DNA of 64,000 nt from Mesobacillus foraminis (GTDB taxonomy: Bacteria > Bacillota > Bacilli > Bacillales > Cytobacillaceae): the NCBI RefSeq assembly GCF_004340465.1, contig NZ_SLVV01000003.1, positions 420,982 through 484,981 of the forward strand. The letters run 5' to 3'. Position numbers and translations under genes: made by a program. Below the pieces are notes generated by a model. It made no database searches, was not told the DNA's origin, and saw only the letters and a list, made by a program, of their open reading frames with translations. Shown piece after piece: positions 41,488 to 50,732 of the stretch (within the stretch, counting starts at the first letter, position 1; each line of letters starts with the position of its first letter).

Positions 41488-42405
41488 ATGGAGAAACTCA
41501 TGAGGGATTTCTTTCTGTTTTTGTCCACGAATCGCATGATGACCAGATTCGCAAAAAAGTATGGTTCCAGCTTCGGAGCCTCCCGCTTTGTAGCAGGGGA
41601 GACGATAGACGATGCTGTCAAGGTGATCAAGGAACTCAATGGGAAAGGCCTGGCTGTGACAATCGATTATCTTGGTGAATTTGTTGATAATGAAAAAGAA
41701 GCCAATGAAATGGCAGATCAAACCATTGAAGCGATCAACGCCATTGGCAGAGAAAAGCTTAATTCGCAGCTCAGCCTCAAACTGACCTCTATGGGCCTTG
41801 ACATCTCGGAGAATCTGGTCAGGGAGAACATGCGTCGAATCCTCAAGGAAGCAGAAGAAAACCAGGTATTTGTCACGATTGATATGGAGAACTATTCCCG
41901 CTGCCAAAAAACCCTGGATATTTTTAAAAAGCTGCGTATCGAATCGGAAAACATAGGCACCGTCATCCAATCCTACCTTTATCGGTCCGAGCAGGATATC
42001 TTGGATCTGAACAATTATTCAGCCAGCCTCCGTCTGGTAAAAGGGGCTTACAAGGAATCCTCGGAGGTCGCCTTCCCCAATAAGGCAGATGTGGATAAAA
42101 ATCTGAAAAAAATAATTGAAATGCATTTGCAAAATGGAAATTATACAGCAATCGCCTCCCATGATGATGCCATCATTGAGCATACAAAGAAGTATGTAAA
42201 AGAAAACAATATCCCTAACAGCCAATTTGAGTTTCAAATGCTGTACGGGATAAGACCGGAACGCCAGATCGAGCTTGCTGAGGAAGGCTACACCATTCGT
42301 GTCTATGTCCCATACGGTACCGACTGGTATGGGTATTTCATGCGAAGGATCGCCGAGCGCCCGGCTAACGCAGCCTTTATTTTAAAAGGAATCTTTAAAA
42401 AGTAG
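41488..42405 (+). CDS. fadM: proline dehydrogenase (FadM/PutB-like)
   Basis: The 305-residue FAD-dependent (beta/alpha)8 enzyme oxidises proline to pyrroline-5-carboxylate. It has the family segments LAVTIDYLGEFVDNEKEA, SLKLTSMGLDIS, VTIDMENYSRCQKTLDIF, LRLVKGAYKESSEVAFPNK, IASHDDAIIEH, FEFQMLYGIRPERQ and VRVYVPYG-like VYVPYGTDWYGYFMRR. ATG at 41488 follows AAGGAGAG. As in B. subtilis (yusM next to yusL), it lies beside the beta-oxidation operon; the partner P5C dehydrogenase is not in this window. Confidence 0.93.
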   Translation: MEKLMRDFFLFLSTNRMMTRFAKKYGSSFGASRFVAGETIDDAVKVIKELNGKGLAVTIDYLGEFVDNEKEANEMADQTIEAINAIGREKLNSQLSLKLTSMGLDISENLVRENMRRILKEAEENQVFVTIDMENYSRCQKTLDIFKKLRIESENIGTVIQSYLYRSEQDILDLNNYSASLRLVKGAYKESSEVAFPNKADVDKNLKKIIEMHLQNGNYTAIASHDDAIIEHTKKYVKENNIPNSQFEFQMLYGIRPERQIELAEEGYTIRVYVPYGTDWYGYFMRRIAERPANAAFILKGIFKK

Positions 42406-42540
42406 CAGCAATGGTTCTTAAGTAAGGAGTTTTAAAAGGGATCCCCGGACTTGTGTGAAGCGAATACCAGTATCAAAGGATGGCGGCGTACACTAGTCCT
42501 GTTGGAGACAAGGGAGCGGTGTAAGGCAGGGGAAAGTGAC

Positions 42541-42904
42541 CGTAATTGGTGGAAAAGGGGAAAGAGGGTACGTAGAGGGGTTCTACGTGACCGGGCCTGG
42601 GTGTAAAAGGAGAAAGAGGTAAGGTAGAAAGGTCCTACGTGACCGGACCAGGGTGGAAACTGAGAAAGAGGGTACGTAGAGGGGTTCTACGTGACCGGGC
42701 CTGGGTGTAAAAGGAGAAAGAGGTAAGGTAGAAAGGTCCTACGTGACCGGACCAGGGTGGAAACTGAGAAAGAGGGTACGTAGAGGAGTTCTACGTGACC
42801 AAACCTGGGTAGAAACTGAGGAAGAGGGTACGTAGAGGGGTTCTACGTGACCGGGCCTGGGTGGAAAAGGGGAAAGAGGTAAGGTAGAGAGGTCCTGCGT
42901 GACT
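42541..42904. repeat. tandem array, 52-bp unit, about seven copies, alternating unit types
   Basis: CGTGACC-type anchors end at 42592, 42644, 42696, 42748, 42800, 42852 and 42904, each exactly 52 bp apart, with a looser copy ending at 42541. Two unit types alternate: one with the dyad ACGTAGA-N5-TCTACGT and one with GGTAGAAAGGTCCTACGTG. A 104-bp pair is almost perfectly duplicated. No gene lies in 42406-42979. The sequence differs from the array at 9540-10381, but the period is identical. Confidence 0.95.
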
Positions 42905-42937
42905 GGGAATGAGTAGAAATGAGGAAGGTATATCGCC

Positions 42938-42957
42938 GCCCGGCAAAATGGCCGGGC
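42938..42957. other. GC-rich hairpin downstream of yuzL
   Basis: GCCCGGC and GCCGGGC pair around AAAATG. On the minus strand it follows yuzL but lacks a T run, so terminator function is uncertain. Confidence 0.5.
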
Positions 42958-42979
42958 CGACAGACAGGAATCAAGTAAC

Positions 42980-43111
42980 TTATTTCTTATATTGATTGTT
43001 TTGGCTGTTCACTTTTCCTCCGCCATCATTTTCGACGGTTGGTCCTGCATTTCCTTTAACGCTGGCGGCACTTACACCACGCTTTGATGGGTTTTTCTTC
43101 ATCCTTGACAT
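42980..43111 (-). CDS. yuzL: YuzL-family small protein
   Basis: The 43-residue basic protein on the minus strand starts MSRMKKNPSKRGVSAASVKG and ends NSQNNQYKK. It is preceded by the strong ribosome binding site GGAGGTGAGC at good spacing. It resembles the short YuzL family of Bacillus, whose gene lies in the same neighbourhood (beside the fadN operon) in B. subtilis. The function is unknown; a spore-associated role is possible from its composition. Confidence 0.72.
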   Translation of the reverse strand: MSRMKKNPSKRGVSAASVKGNAGPTVENDGGGKVNSQNNQYKK

Positions 43112-43280
43112 CTTGCTCACCTCCGTTAATAGCTTGTTCCAGTGGACAGTGTTTAACGCTTTAAAAGTAAATTTCTAAAAATTTTAATTTTTCCACCAAT
43201 AGTTATTGCGAAAATTTCCAAATTCTTTTATAGTTAACGTAACAACGCTTATTCACAAGCCATTTTTTTTGGTGAAAAAA

Positions 43281-43298
43281 TGAATGAGCATTCATTCA
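43281..43298. promoter_or_regulatory. FadR operator
   Basis: TGAATGAGCATTCATTCA is a perfect dyad matching the Bacillus FadR site (TGAATGA-N4-TCATTCA). It lies 25 bp upstream of the fadN start. Repression would be relieved by long-chain acyl-CoA. Confidence 0.88.
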
Positions 43299-43322
43299 AA
43301 GGGCAAAAGGGGGAAAAGTTTG

Positions 43323-45704
43323 ATGCGTCAGATTCAGAAAGCAGCCGTTTTAGGTTCTGGTGTCATGGGTTCAGGAATTGCGGCACACCTGGCAAATATC
43401 GGGATACCTACATTGCTGCTCGATATTGTTCCTCGTGAGCTGATACAGGAAGAAAAGGACAAAGGATTAACCCTGGAGGACAAAAAAGTCCGTAACCGGA
43501 TCTCGGAGGAAGCTCTTCAGAAGCTTCTAAAACAAAAGCCTGCACCACTTACGTCAAAAAACAATCTCTCGCTTATAGAGCCGGGCAATCTAGAGGATGA
43601 TCTTTCACGTTTAAAAGAAGCTGATTGGATCATTGAGGTAGTCGTTGAAAATCTGGCTGTCAAGAAACAGCTTTTTGAAAGCGTTGACAAGCACCGGAAG
43701 CAGGGAAGCATTGTCAGCTCCAATACCTCAGGGATTTCGGTAGAAGCCATGTCTGAAGGAAGATCGGAAGACTTTCGCAAGCATTTCCTGGGCACCCACT
43801 TTTTTAATCCTCCACGCTATCTGAAGCTGCTTGAGATTATCCCGACAAAGGACACAGATCAAGAGGTTCTCTCCTTCATGATGGAATTTGGCGAAAATCG
43901 CCTAGGCAAAGGGGTTGTAGAGGCAAAGGATACCCCAAACTTTATCGGGAACAGAATTGGAACGTATGGGCTTTTGATCACAGTGCGCGAAATGCTAAAA
44001 GGCAGCTACAGTATCGGGGAAGTTGATTCGATTACCGGTCCACTCATCGGCAGGCCGAAAAGCGCAACATTCCGTACACTCGATGTGGTCGGCCTGGATA
44101 CCTTCATCCATGTTGCCAACAACGTTTATGATCAGGTGGAAGAGACCGAAAAGGATGTCTTCAAAGTTCCGGACTTTATGGTGAAAATGCGTGAGAATGG
44201 CTGGCTCGGCAGCAAGTCGGGGCAGGGATTCTTCCTGAAGCAAGGCAAGGACATTCTTGAACTTGATCCGAGCACACTTGAATATGGCCCCAGAAAAAAA
44301 CTGAAAACTCCTTCAATCGAGCTGAGCAAGCAGGAAAAGGGAAGTGCCAATAAATTGAAAGCGCTTATCTATGCAGAAGACCGCGCCGGTGCGCTTTTAT
44401 GGAATATATTCAGCCCGGTTTTCATTTATTCCGCTGAGCTATTAGGTACGATTGCAGATGATATTGTCGCAATCGATAATGCAATGAAATGGGGATTTGG
44501 CTGGGAGATGGGGCCGTTTGAAGCATGGGATGCTGTTGGTCTTGAAAAGTCGGTTAGGAGGATGCAAGAGGACGGGACAAATATCCCCGGCTGGATCAAT
44601 GAAATGCTGGAAAAAGGCTTCACCTCATTTTATAAGGATGAGGATGGACAGAGATCCTTCTATGCTAAAGGTGAATACAAACCTCTTAAGGCAAATCCTA
44701 AAATCATCAATCTTAAGCAGCTGAAAAAGCAAAACGGAGTTATAAAGAGGAATTCCGGTGCCAGCCTTATTGATATTGGAGACGGTGTAGCTTTACTGGA
44801 ATTCCATTCGCCGAACAATGCGATTGGAATGGACATCATCCAGATGATTAATTATTCCATTGATGAGGTGGGGAGAAATTATAAAGGCCTTGTGATCGGC
44901 AACCAGGGAAAGAACTTCTGTGTGGGGGCGAATCTGGCTTTGATGCTGATGGAGGCCCAGGATGACAATTACTTTGAGCTTGATCTCGTAATCCGCCACT
45001 TCCAGCAGGCAATGATGAAGATTAAATACAGTCCTAAACCAGTTGTGGCAGCACCATTTGGAATGACCCTTGGCGGAGGTGCAGAGGTATGCCTCCCAGC
45101 GGTGCATATCCAGGCATCAATGGAGACCTATATGGGTTTGGTTGAAGTTGGAGTTGGCCTGCTTCCTGGGGGCGGTGGAAACAAGGAATTGTATATCAGG
45201 CACCTTGAAGGACTGCCAAATGGAGTAGACTTTGATTTGCAAAAAGTAGCCAACAAAGTATTTGAAACGATTGCCATGGCTAAGGTGTCTACTTCGGGTG
45301 ACGAGGCGCGCGAAAATAATTTTCTCAATCTCTCCGACGGCGTAAGCGTAAACGGTGACCATCTCTTATATGATGCCAAGCAGACTGTACTGGCATTATC
45401 TGAAAAAGGGTACAGAGCACCTGTCCGTAAACCAGTGCCGGTAGTTGGAGAGCCAGGGTATGCCACACTTCTCCTTGGTGCCCAGAACATGCTTTTATCG
45501 GGGTACATTTCCGAACACGATTTAAAAATAGCGAAAAAGATTGCCTATGTAATATCGGGCGGCAAAGTTCCGTATGGAACGAAAGTTGATGAACAATACT
45601 TGCTGGACCTTGAACGGGAGGCATTCCTGAGCCTTGTAGCTGAACTGAAAACGCAAGCGCGGATGCAGCATATGCTTGTGAAAGGAAAACCGCTCCGCAA
45701 TTAG
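43323..45704 (+). CDS. fadN: 3-hydroxyacyl-CoA dehydrogenase/enoyl-CoA hydratase FadN
   Basis: The ~793-residue bifunctional beta-oxidation enzyme has an N-terminal NAD-binding dehydrogenase domain (AAVLGSGVMGSGIAAHLANIG, VSSNTSGISVEAMSEG, GTHFFNPPRYLKLLEIIP), then a helical domain. A C-terminal crotonase-like domain follows from about residue 480 (LLEFHSPNNAIGMDIIQM, KNFCVGANLALM, APFGMTLGGGAEVCLPAV, EVGVGLLPGGGGNKE). ATG at 43323 follows AAAAGGGGG; an upstream frame extension would run into the FadR operator. The length matches B. subtilis FadN. It is the first gene of fadN-fadA-fadE. Confidence 0.96.
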   Translation: MRQIQKAAVLGSGVMGSGIAAHLANIGIPTLLLDIVPRELIQEEKDKGLTLEDKKVRNRISEEALQKLLKQKPAPLTSKNNLSLIEPGNLEDDLSRLKEADWIIEVVVENLAVKKQLFESVDKHRKQGSIVSSNTSGISVEAMSEGRSEDFRKHFLGTHFFNPPRYLKLLEIIPTKDTDQEVLSFMMEFGENRLGKGVVEAKDTPNFIGNRIGTYGLLITVREMLKGSYSIGEVDSITGPLIGRPKSATFRTLDVVGLDTFIHVANNVYDQVEETEKDVFKVPDFMVKMRENGWLGSKSGQGFFLKQGKDILELDPSTLEYGPRKKLKTPSIELSKQEKGSANKLKALIYAEDRAGALLWNIFSPVFIYSAELLGTIADDIVAIDNAMKWGFGWEMGPFEAWDAVGLEKSVRRMQEDGTNIPGWINEMLEKGFTSFYKDEDGQRSFYAKGEYKPLKANPKIINLKQLKKQNGVIKRNSGASLIDIGDGVALLEFHSPNNAIGMDIIQMINYSIDEVGRNYKGLVIGNQGKNFCVGANLALMLMEAQDDNYFELDLVIRHFQQAMMKIKYSPKPVVAAPFGMTLGGGAEVCLPAVHIQASMETYMGLVEVGVGLLPGGGGNKELYIRHLEGLPNGVDFDLQKVANKVFETIAMAKVSTSGDEARENNFLNLSDGVSVNGDHLLYDAKQTVLALSEKGYRAPVRKPVPVVGEPGYATLLLGAQNMLLSGYISEHDLKIAKKIAYVISGGKVPYGTKVDEQYLLDLEREAFLSLVAELKTQARMQHMLVKGKPLRN

Positions 45705-45810
45705 AATGATCTGTTCATAAATACCAGTTTGATAGATTCGAGTTCCAGCTTCATCTCCTTGGCCCATGGCCTGTACAGAAGCTGACATTTTGTGAAAGAG
45801 AGGGAATGGA

Positions 45811-46986
45811 ATGAGAGAAGCGGTAATTGTTGCCGGAGCCAGAACCCCCGTCGGAAGAGCGAAGAAAGGTTCGCTGGCAAATATCCGTCCAGACGATCTT
45901 GGGGCGATTGCAGTAAAAGAAACCTTAAAGCGGGCTGGCAATTATGAAGGGAATATTGATGATTTAATTATTGGCTGTGCAATGCCGGAAGCCGAGCAGG
46001 GATTGAATATGGCCCGGAATATAGGCGCTCTGGCGGGACTTAGCTATGAGGTTCCGGCCATCACGATCAACCGGTTTTGTTCTTCCGGCCTGCAAAGTAT
46101 CGCCTATGGGGCAGAGAAAATCATGCTTGGGGCTGCGGATACGATTATTGCCGGAGGGGCTGAGTCAATGAGCATGGTGCCAATGACCGGACACGTCATG
46201 AGGCCAAATGCAAAGCTTGCGGAGTCCGCTCCGGAATATTACATGGGAATGGGGCATACAGCAGAGGCAGTAGCAAACAAATATGGGATTTCACGGGAAG
46301 AGCAGGATGCATTTGCAGTAAGAAGCCATCAGCGGGCTGCCAGGGCTTTGGCCGAAGGGAAGTTTGCAGATGAAACAGTTCCTGTTGATGTAACTCTCCG
46401 TTCTGTCGGCAAAGATCACAAACTTACCGAAAGAAGCTACCAGTTTGAAAGGGATGAAGGTGTGCGGCCGGATACATCACTTGAGGTTTTGGGAAAGCTG
46501 CGCCCCGCCTTTTCCGTGACCGGATCTGTTACTGCGGGGAACTCCTCGCAAACAAGTGATGGGGCAGCTGCTGTCATGCTGATGGATAAAGAGAAAGCCG
46601 ACGCACAGGGCCTAAAACCAATGGCAAAATTCCGCTCGTTTGCGTTAGGCGGGGTGCCTCCGGAAGTCATGGGAATCGGGCCAATCGTTGCCATACCTAA
46701 AGCACTGAGATTAGCGGGGCTGGAGCTTTCTGATATTGGATTATTTGAACTGAACGAGGCCTTTGCTTCCCAATCGATCCAGGTTATTCGTGAACTCGGG
46801 CTCAATGAAGATATTGTAAACGTAAATGGAGGTGCCATCGCGCTGGGGCACCCGCTGGGATGCACAGGGGCCAAACTTACTTTATCCCTTATTCATGAAA
46901 TGAAGCGGCGCAATCAGCAATTTGGTGTAGTCACTATGTGCATCGGCGGCGGCATGGGAGCAGCTGGCGTTTTCGAACTGCTTTAA
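45811..46986 (+). CDS. fadA: acetyl-CoA acyltransferase (thiolase) FadA
   Basis: The 391-residue thiolase carries out the last step of fatty acid beta-oxidation. Active-site marks are Cys in TINRFCSSGLQSIAYG, His in VNGGAIALGHPLGCTGA, and the second Cys in VTMCIGGGMGAAGVFE. ATG at 45811 follows GAGAGGGAATGG. It lies 106 bp after fadN and 32 bp before fadE, in the same order as B. subtilis yusL-yusK-yusJ. Confidence 0.96.
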   Translation: MREAVIVAGARTPVGRAKKGSLANIRPDDLGAIAVKETLKRAGNYEGNIDDLIIGCAMPEAEQGLNMARNIGALAGLSYEVPAITINRFCSSGLQSIAYGAEKIMLGAADTIIAGGAESMSMVPMTGHVMRPNAKLAESAPEYYMGMGHTAEAVANKYGISREEQDAFAVRSHQRAARALAEGKFADETVPVDVTLRSVGKDHKLTERSYQFERDEGVRPDTSLEVLGKLRPAFSVTGSVTAGNSSQTSDGAAAVMLMDKEKADAQGLKPMAKFRSFALGGVPPEVMGIGPIVAIPKALRLAGLELSDIGLFELNEAFASQSIQVIRELGLNEDIVNVNGGAIALGHPLGCTGAKLTLSLIHEMKRRNQQFGVVTMCIGGGMGAAGVFELL

Positions 46987-47018
46987 AAGCCTGAAAGTAT
47001 AGAATGGAGGAATTAAGA

Positions 47019-48803
47019 ATGGCCAATCAGACAGATAAGCTCTTTAAAGGTGGAAGTTTTCTGATCGAGGATGCAGCCCCAGAACAAATTTTCACTCCAG
47101 AAGACTTTACGGATGAACAAATTATGATTGCGAAGACAACGGAAGATTTTGTAAATAACGAGGTTCGTCCTCAAATCGAGCATTTAGAAAACCATGAGTT
47201 TGACCGTACCGTCAAGCTTTTAAAAGAAGCAGGCGAACTCGGACTGCTTGGAGCTGACATCCCGGAAGAATACGGCGGCCTAAACCTTGATAAAATCAGT
47301 TCGGCCTTAATTACCGAGAAAATGTCAGGTGCAGGAGGGTTTTCCCTGTCACATGGGGCCCATGTTGGAATCGGATCCCTTCCGATTGTCCTGTTCGGCA
47401 ATAAAGACCAGAAGGAAAAGTATTTGCCTGCACTTGCAACCGGGGAGAAACTGGCTGCCTATGCACTGACGGAGCCCGGGTCCGGATCTGATGCTCTTGG
47501 GGCAAGGGCGACAGCCAAACTTAATGCAGAAGGAACGCATTACATTCTTAACGGTGAAAAACAGTGGATTACCAATGCAGGCTTTGCGGATGTATTTGTT
47601 GTGTATGCAAAAATCGATGGGGAGCACTTCTCTGCATTCATTGTCGAACGTGAATATCCCGGGGTCTCCACTGGCGCAGAGGAAAAGAAAATGGGAATCA
47701 AGAGTTCTTCTACCAGAACCCTTATCCTAGAGGATGTTCCAGTGCCGGTCGAAAATCTGCTGTTTGAACCAGGAAAAGGCCATTTGATTGCTTTTAATAT
47801 TCTTAATATTGGCCGCTATAAATTAGGCGTCGGCGGTATCGGCGGTTCCAAGAAAGCCTTTGAACTGACGGTTAAGTATGCAAATCAGCGCCAGCAGTTT
47901 AAAACGCCAATTTCCCAGTTCAATCTTACAAAAGAAAAACTTGCAACTCTTGCGTCGGAAATCTATGCGACAGAAAGCTCCGTCTACCGCACTGTGGGGC
48001 TGTATGAGGACAGCATGGGCAAGATGACGGAAGAAGAGCTGAACGATGGCAAGGCTGTTGCAAAGGCCGTCGCTGAGTACGCAATTGAATGTTCACTGAA
48101 TAAGGTATTTGCCTCCGAGACACTTGACCATGTTGTGGATGAAGGGGTTCAGATTCACGGAGGATATGGATTCATGCAGGAATATGAAATTGAAAGAGCC
48201 TACCGTGATTCACGCATCAACCGGATTTTCGAAGGGACAAATGAAATTAATCGGCTGCTGGTTCCAGGAACATACATGCGGAAAGCCCTAAAAGGCGAGC
48301 TTCCATTATTCCAGAAAGCCCAGGCACTTCAGGAAGAGCTTATGATGATGATGCCGGAAGAGCCAGGAGACGAGCCGCTTGCACAAGAAAAGCATTTGGT
48401 TCGCAATGCGAAAAAAATCGGTCTTTTAGCTCTGGGGCTGGCCGCACAGAAATTCGGCAAGGGACTTGAGAAAGAACAGGAAGTCCTGGTGAATATCGCT
48501 GATATCATTTCAAATACCTACGCCATGGAATCGGTAGTATTAAGGACAGAAAAGGCCATTCAAAAACAGGGGCTGGATAAATGCAGGCAAAAGCTTCTGT
48601 ATACCCAGATTTTCTGCCAGGAAGCATTTATTAAAGTTGAGCAGGATGCAAAGGAAACGCTTGTAGCTGCCGAAGAGGGAGATACCCTTCGCATGCTGCT
48701 GTCAGCATTCCGAAAGGTCACCAGGTATACACCAGTCAATGTGATTCCGAAGAAACGTGAAGCAGCTGATAAACTGATTGAGGCAGAACGTTTTATCGTC
48801 TAA
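47019..48803 (+). CDS. fadE: acyl-CoA dehydrogenase FadE
   Basis: The 594-residue FAD enzyme catalyses the first oxidation step of beta-oxidation. It has the acyl-CoA dehydrogenase core (LGLLGADIPEEYGGLNLDK, YALTEPGSGSDALGARATA, GEKQWITNAGFADVF, SSSTRTLILEDVPVP, and VDEGVQIHGGYGFMQEYEIERAYRDSRINRIFEGTNEINR). An extra C-terminal ~150-residue helical extension follows, as in B. subtilis FadE, which is the same length. ATG at 47019 follows GGAGG; ATG at 47004 lies ahead of that site. Confidence 0.96.
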   Translation: MANQTDKLFKGGSFLIEDAAPEQIFTPEDFTDEQIMIAKTTEDFVNNEVRPQIEHLENHEFDRTVKLLKEAGELGLLGADIPEEYGGLNLDKISSALITEKMSGAGGFSLSHGAHVGIGSLPIVLFGNKDQKEKYLPALATGEKLAAYALTEPGSGSDALGARATAKLNAEGTHYILNGEKQWITNAGFADVFVVYAKIDGEHFSAFIVEREYPGVSTGAEEKKMGIKSSSTRTLILEDVPVPVENLLFEPGKGHLIAFNILNIGRYKLGVGGIGGSKKAFELTVKYANQRQQFKTPISQFNLTKEKLATLASEIYATESSVYRTVGLYEDSMGKMTEEELNDGKAVAKAVAEYAIECSLNKVFASETLDHVVDEGVQIHGGYGFMQEYEIERAYRDSRINRIFEGTNEINRLLVPGTYMRKALKGELPLFQKAQALQEELMMMMPEEPGDEPLAQEKHLVRNAKKIGLLALGLAAQKFGKGLEKEQEVLVNIADIISNTYAMESVVLRTEKAIQKQGLDKCRQKLLYTQIFCQEAFIKVEQDAKETLVAAEEGDTLRMLLSAFRKVTRYTPVNVIPKKREAADKLIEAERFIV

Positions 48804-48810
48804 AAATGTT

Positions 48811-48843
48811 GGGCTCCCGCCAGCACAGGGAGCCCGCTTTTTT
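48811..48843 (+). terminator. terminator of the fad operon
   Basis: The 8-bp stem GGGCTCCC/GGGAGCCC is followed by GCTTTTTT. Confidence 0.85.
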
Positions 48844-49019
48844 ATTTAGGCTGGAGTGAAAGGTCCTTCTTGTTACTATGCCGGTTTGACTGGCATACTG
48901 GGGCATTAAAACAAAATATGAAAAAGAGTGCCCTCATTATTAGAATTTGTATGCCGGGTTATGTTAATATCTCGTTTAGAGGGTTCTAAAGAGGATATGA
49001 TAAAAAAGGTGGTGGAAAA

Positions 49020-49376
49020 ATGGCTTTAACTTTTTATTGGTATCCGAAATGCGGGACATGCCGCAATGCAAAAAAGTGGCTGGATGCAAACGGACTTGAA
49101 TACAAGGAAATACATATTGTTGAAAATCCTCCCTCAAAGGAGGAGCTTGAATCCCTGTATAAGAAAAGCCGCCTGGAGCTTAAAAAGTTCTTTAATACCT
49201 CCGGCCAGAAATACAGGGAACTTGGTCTGAAGGATAAAATCAAAACAGCAGGGGAAGACGAACTTCTGGAGCTGCTCGCATCCGATGGAATGCTCATTAA
49301 ACGTCCTTTGCTGACAGATGGGGATAAGGTGACCGTCGGGTTTAAAGAAGACGAGTATAAAAATATGTGGCTTTAA
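49020..49376 (+). CDS. yusI: YusI, ArsC/Spx-family protein
   Basis: The 118-residue thioredoxin-fold protein of the arsenate reductase/Spx/MgsR superfamily has a redox CxxC (Cys11 and Cys14 in YPKCGTCRNAKKWL) and the family core LKKFFNTSGQKYRELGLKDKI and MLIKRPLL. ATG at 49020 follows AAAGGTGGTGG. It matches YusI in the equivalent B. subtilis locus between fadE and gcvH. Whether it reduces arsenate, acts on another substrate, or binds RNA polymerase like Spx is not known. Confidence 0.9.
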   Translation: MALTFYWYPKCGTCRNAKKWLDANGLEYKEIHIVENPPSKEELESLYKKSRLELKKFFNTSGQKYRELGLKDKIKTAGEDELLELLASDGMLIKRPLLTDGDKVTVGFKEDEYKNMWL

Positions 49377-49430
49377 TTTTATAGGGTATAATCGATTTAG
49401 AATCGATACATATAAAATGGAGGGATTGTA

Positions 49431-49811
49431 ATGAGCATACCAAAAGAATTGCGTTATTCAGAAGAGCATGAATGGGTAAAGACAGAGGGAGAAAAAATTA
49501 GGGTCGGAATTACGCATTTTGCACAGTCCGAGCTTGGTGATATTGTTTTCGTTGAACTTCCCGAGGTTGGCGATACTGTTACAGCGGACGAGCCGTTTGG
49601 CAGCGTTGAGTCTGTAAAAACCGTTTCAGAACTTTATGCGCCATTGAGCGGCAAGGTCGTTGAGGTAAATGAAGAATTAAACGATAATCCCGAATTCGTT
49701 AATGAATCTCCATACGAAAAAGCCTGGATGATTGTGATTGAGCCATCTGATGCTGGTGAAATGGACAGCCTGATGACTGCTGATCAATATGAAGAAATGA
49801 TTAATGAATAG
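49431..49811 (+). CDS. gcvH: glycine cleavage system H protein
   Basis: The 126-residue lipoyl-carrier protein has the lipoyl Lys63 in [18 protein letters not shown] and the N-terminal [26 protein letters not shown]. It shuttles the aminomethyl group between GcvP and GcvT, which are not encoded here. In Bacillus it also serves as the lipoyl relay for LipL. ATG follows TGGAGGG. It is a single gene with its own terminator. Confidence 0.97.
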   Translation: MSIPKELRYSEEHEWVKTEGEKIRVGITHFAQSELGDIVFVELPEVGDTVTADEPFGSVESVKTVSELYAPLSGKVVEVNEELNDNPEFVNESPYEKAWMIVIEPSDAGEMDSLMTADQYEEMINE

Positions 49812-49820
49812 ATATTACCG

Positions 49821-49850
49821 ACAGCATCCTGATCAGGGTGCTGTTTTGCT
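49821..49850 (+). terminator. terminator after gcvH
   Basis: ACAGCATCCT pairs with AGGGTGCTGT (one G-U) around GATC, followed by TTTGCTTT. Confidence 0.75.
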
Positions 49851-49939
49851 TTGTAGGAACAGACTCCGGTAATTACCATTAGTCACAAAGAACAAATCGG
49901 GAAGAATATCATTTAAAGCGTTAGAGATGAGGTGAGCTT

Positions 49940-50179
49940 ATGACTTTGGAGCCAAAAAAACTGGATGTGACCGACAGGATTGTCGGAAAACTTAATAATG
50001 GGCAGATACAGCTGTTTTTAGATAAAGAACAAGTTGGGACGATCACTTTGCCTGAGGGAAGTCAGTTCCAATTAGAACATCATTTTGAAAGCGACCAGCA
50101 AAAAATCTATCAGCACGTCTATGTGCCTGGGGACGAAGAACCCAGGTATACAGATTGTGATGAGGGCGGCTGGTGCTAA
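49940..50179 (+). CDS. yusG: YusG-like (DUF2553) small protein
   Basis: The 79-residue product contains DVTDRIVGKLNNGQIQLFLDKEQVGTITLPEGSQFQLEHHFES and the C-terminal CDEGGWC. It matches the small YusG protein encoded after gcvH in B. subtilis. ATG at 49940 follows GAGGTGAGC. The two C-terminal cysteines may bind a metal. The function is unknown. It ends at a strong terminator. Confidence 0.8.
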   Translation: MTLEPKKLDVTDRIVGKLNNGQIQLFLDKEQVGTITLPEGSQFQLEHHFESDQQKIYQHVYVPGDEEPRYTDCDEGGWC

Positions 50180-50180
50180 A

Positions 50181-50210
50181 AAACAGCGGACCCGTTCCGC
50201 TGTTTTTTTA
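50181..50210 (+). terminator. terminator after yusG
   Basis: The perfect 10-bp stem AAACAGCGGA/TCCGCTGTTT has a 5-nt loop and is followed by T residues. Confidence 0.88.
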
Positions 50211-50372
50211 TACAACGGCTCACCATAGAAAGGCAAGTGAAAAAAAAGGCAATATTTTTGCATAATCGGCATAAAAAAGTAACAATAGATATACAAGCTG
50301 GGTTACAGCACAAACTTTTTTGCATCGATTATAATACTGTAAAGTAATGTCAATTCTGGCGGTGGTTATTGG

Positions 50373-50723
50373 ATGGATGAGTTTAGCAAAGTAATTATTG
50401 TGGAAGGTTCATCAGATAAACGAAAGGTCCAAAGCATCCTGAATGAACCGGTTGAGATTATATGTACAAATGGTACCATCAGCTTGTCCCGTCTTGATGA
50501 AATAATTGAAAGTTTATTTCATAAGGACGTTTATATTCTCGTAGATGCAGATGATTCCGGAGAAAAGCTCAGAAAACAATTTAAGCGGGAATTTCCGGAA
50601 GCAAGTCACCTGTACATTGATAAAATGTATCGCGAGGTTGCAACAGCGCCTGAAAAGCACCTTGCAACCGTACTTTTAGGGGCAAATATTGACGTACACG
50701 CAGAATATCTAGAAAAAGGATGA
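50373..50723 (+). CDS. yusF: toprim-domain protein YusF
   Basis: The 116-residue small stand-alone toprim protein has the catalytic Glu in VIIVEGSSDKRKV and the DxD pair in YILVDADDSGEKLRKQF. Stand-alone toprim proteins of this type (YusF, M5-like) are predicted nucleases or RNA-processing factors. ATG at 50373 follows a weak GGCGGTGG site. It lies 9 bp ahead of yusE, so the two are co-transcribed, as in B. subtilis. Confidence 0.88.
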   Translation: MDEFSKVIIVEGSSDKRKVQSILNEPVEIICTNGTISLSRLDEIIESLFHKDVYILVDADDSGEKLRKQFKREFPEASHLYIDKMYREVATAPEKHLATVLLGANIDVHAEYLEKG

Positions 50724-50732
50724 ATGTAAGCA

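Noticed and set aside
42541-42904. CRISPR array
   Set aside because: Spacer-like parts are also repeated and the copies alternate in two types, so this is a simple tandem array.
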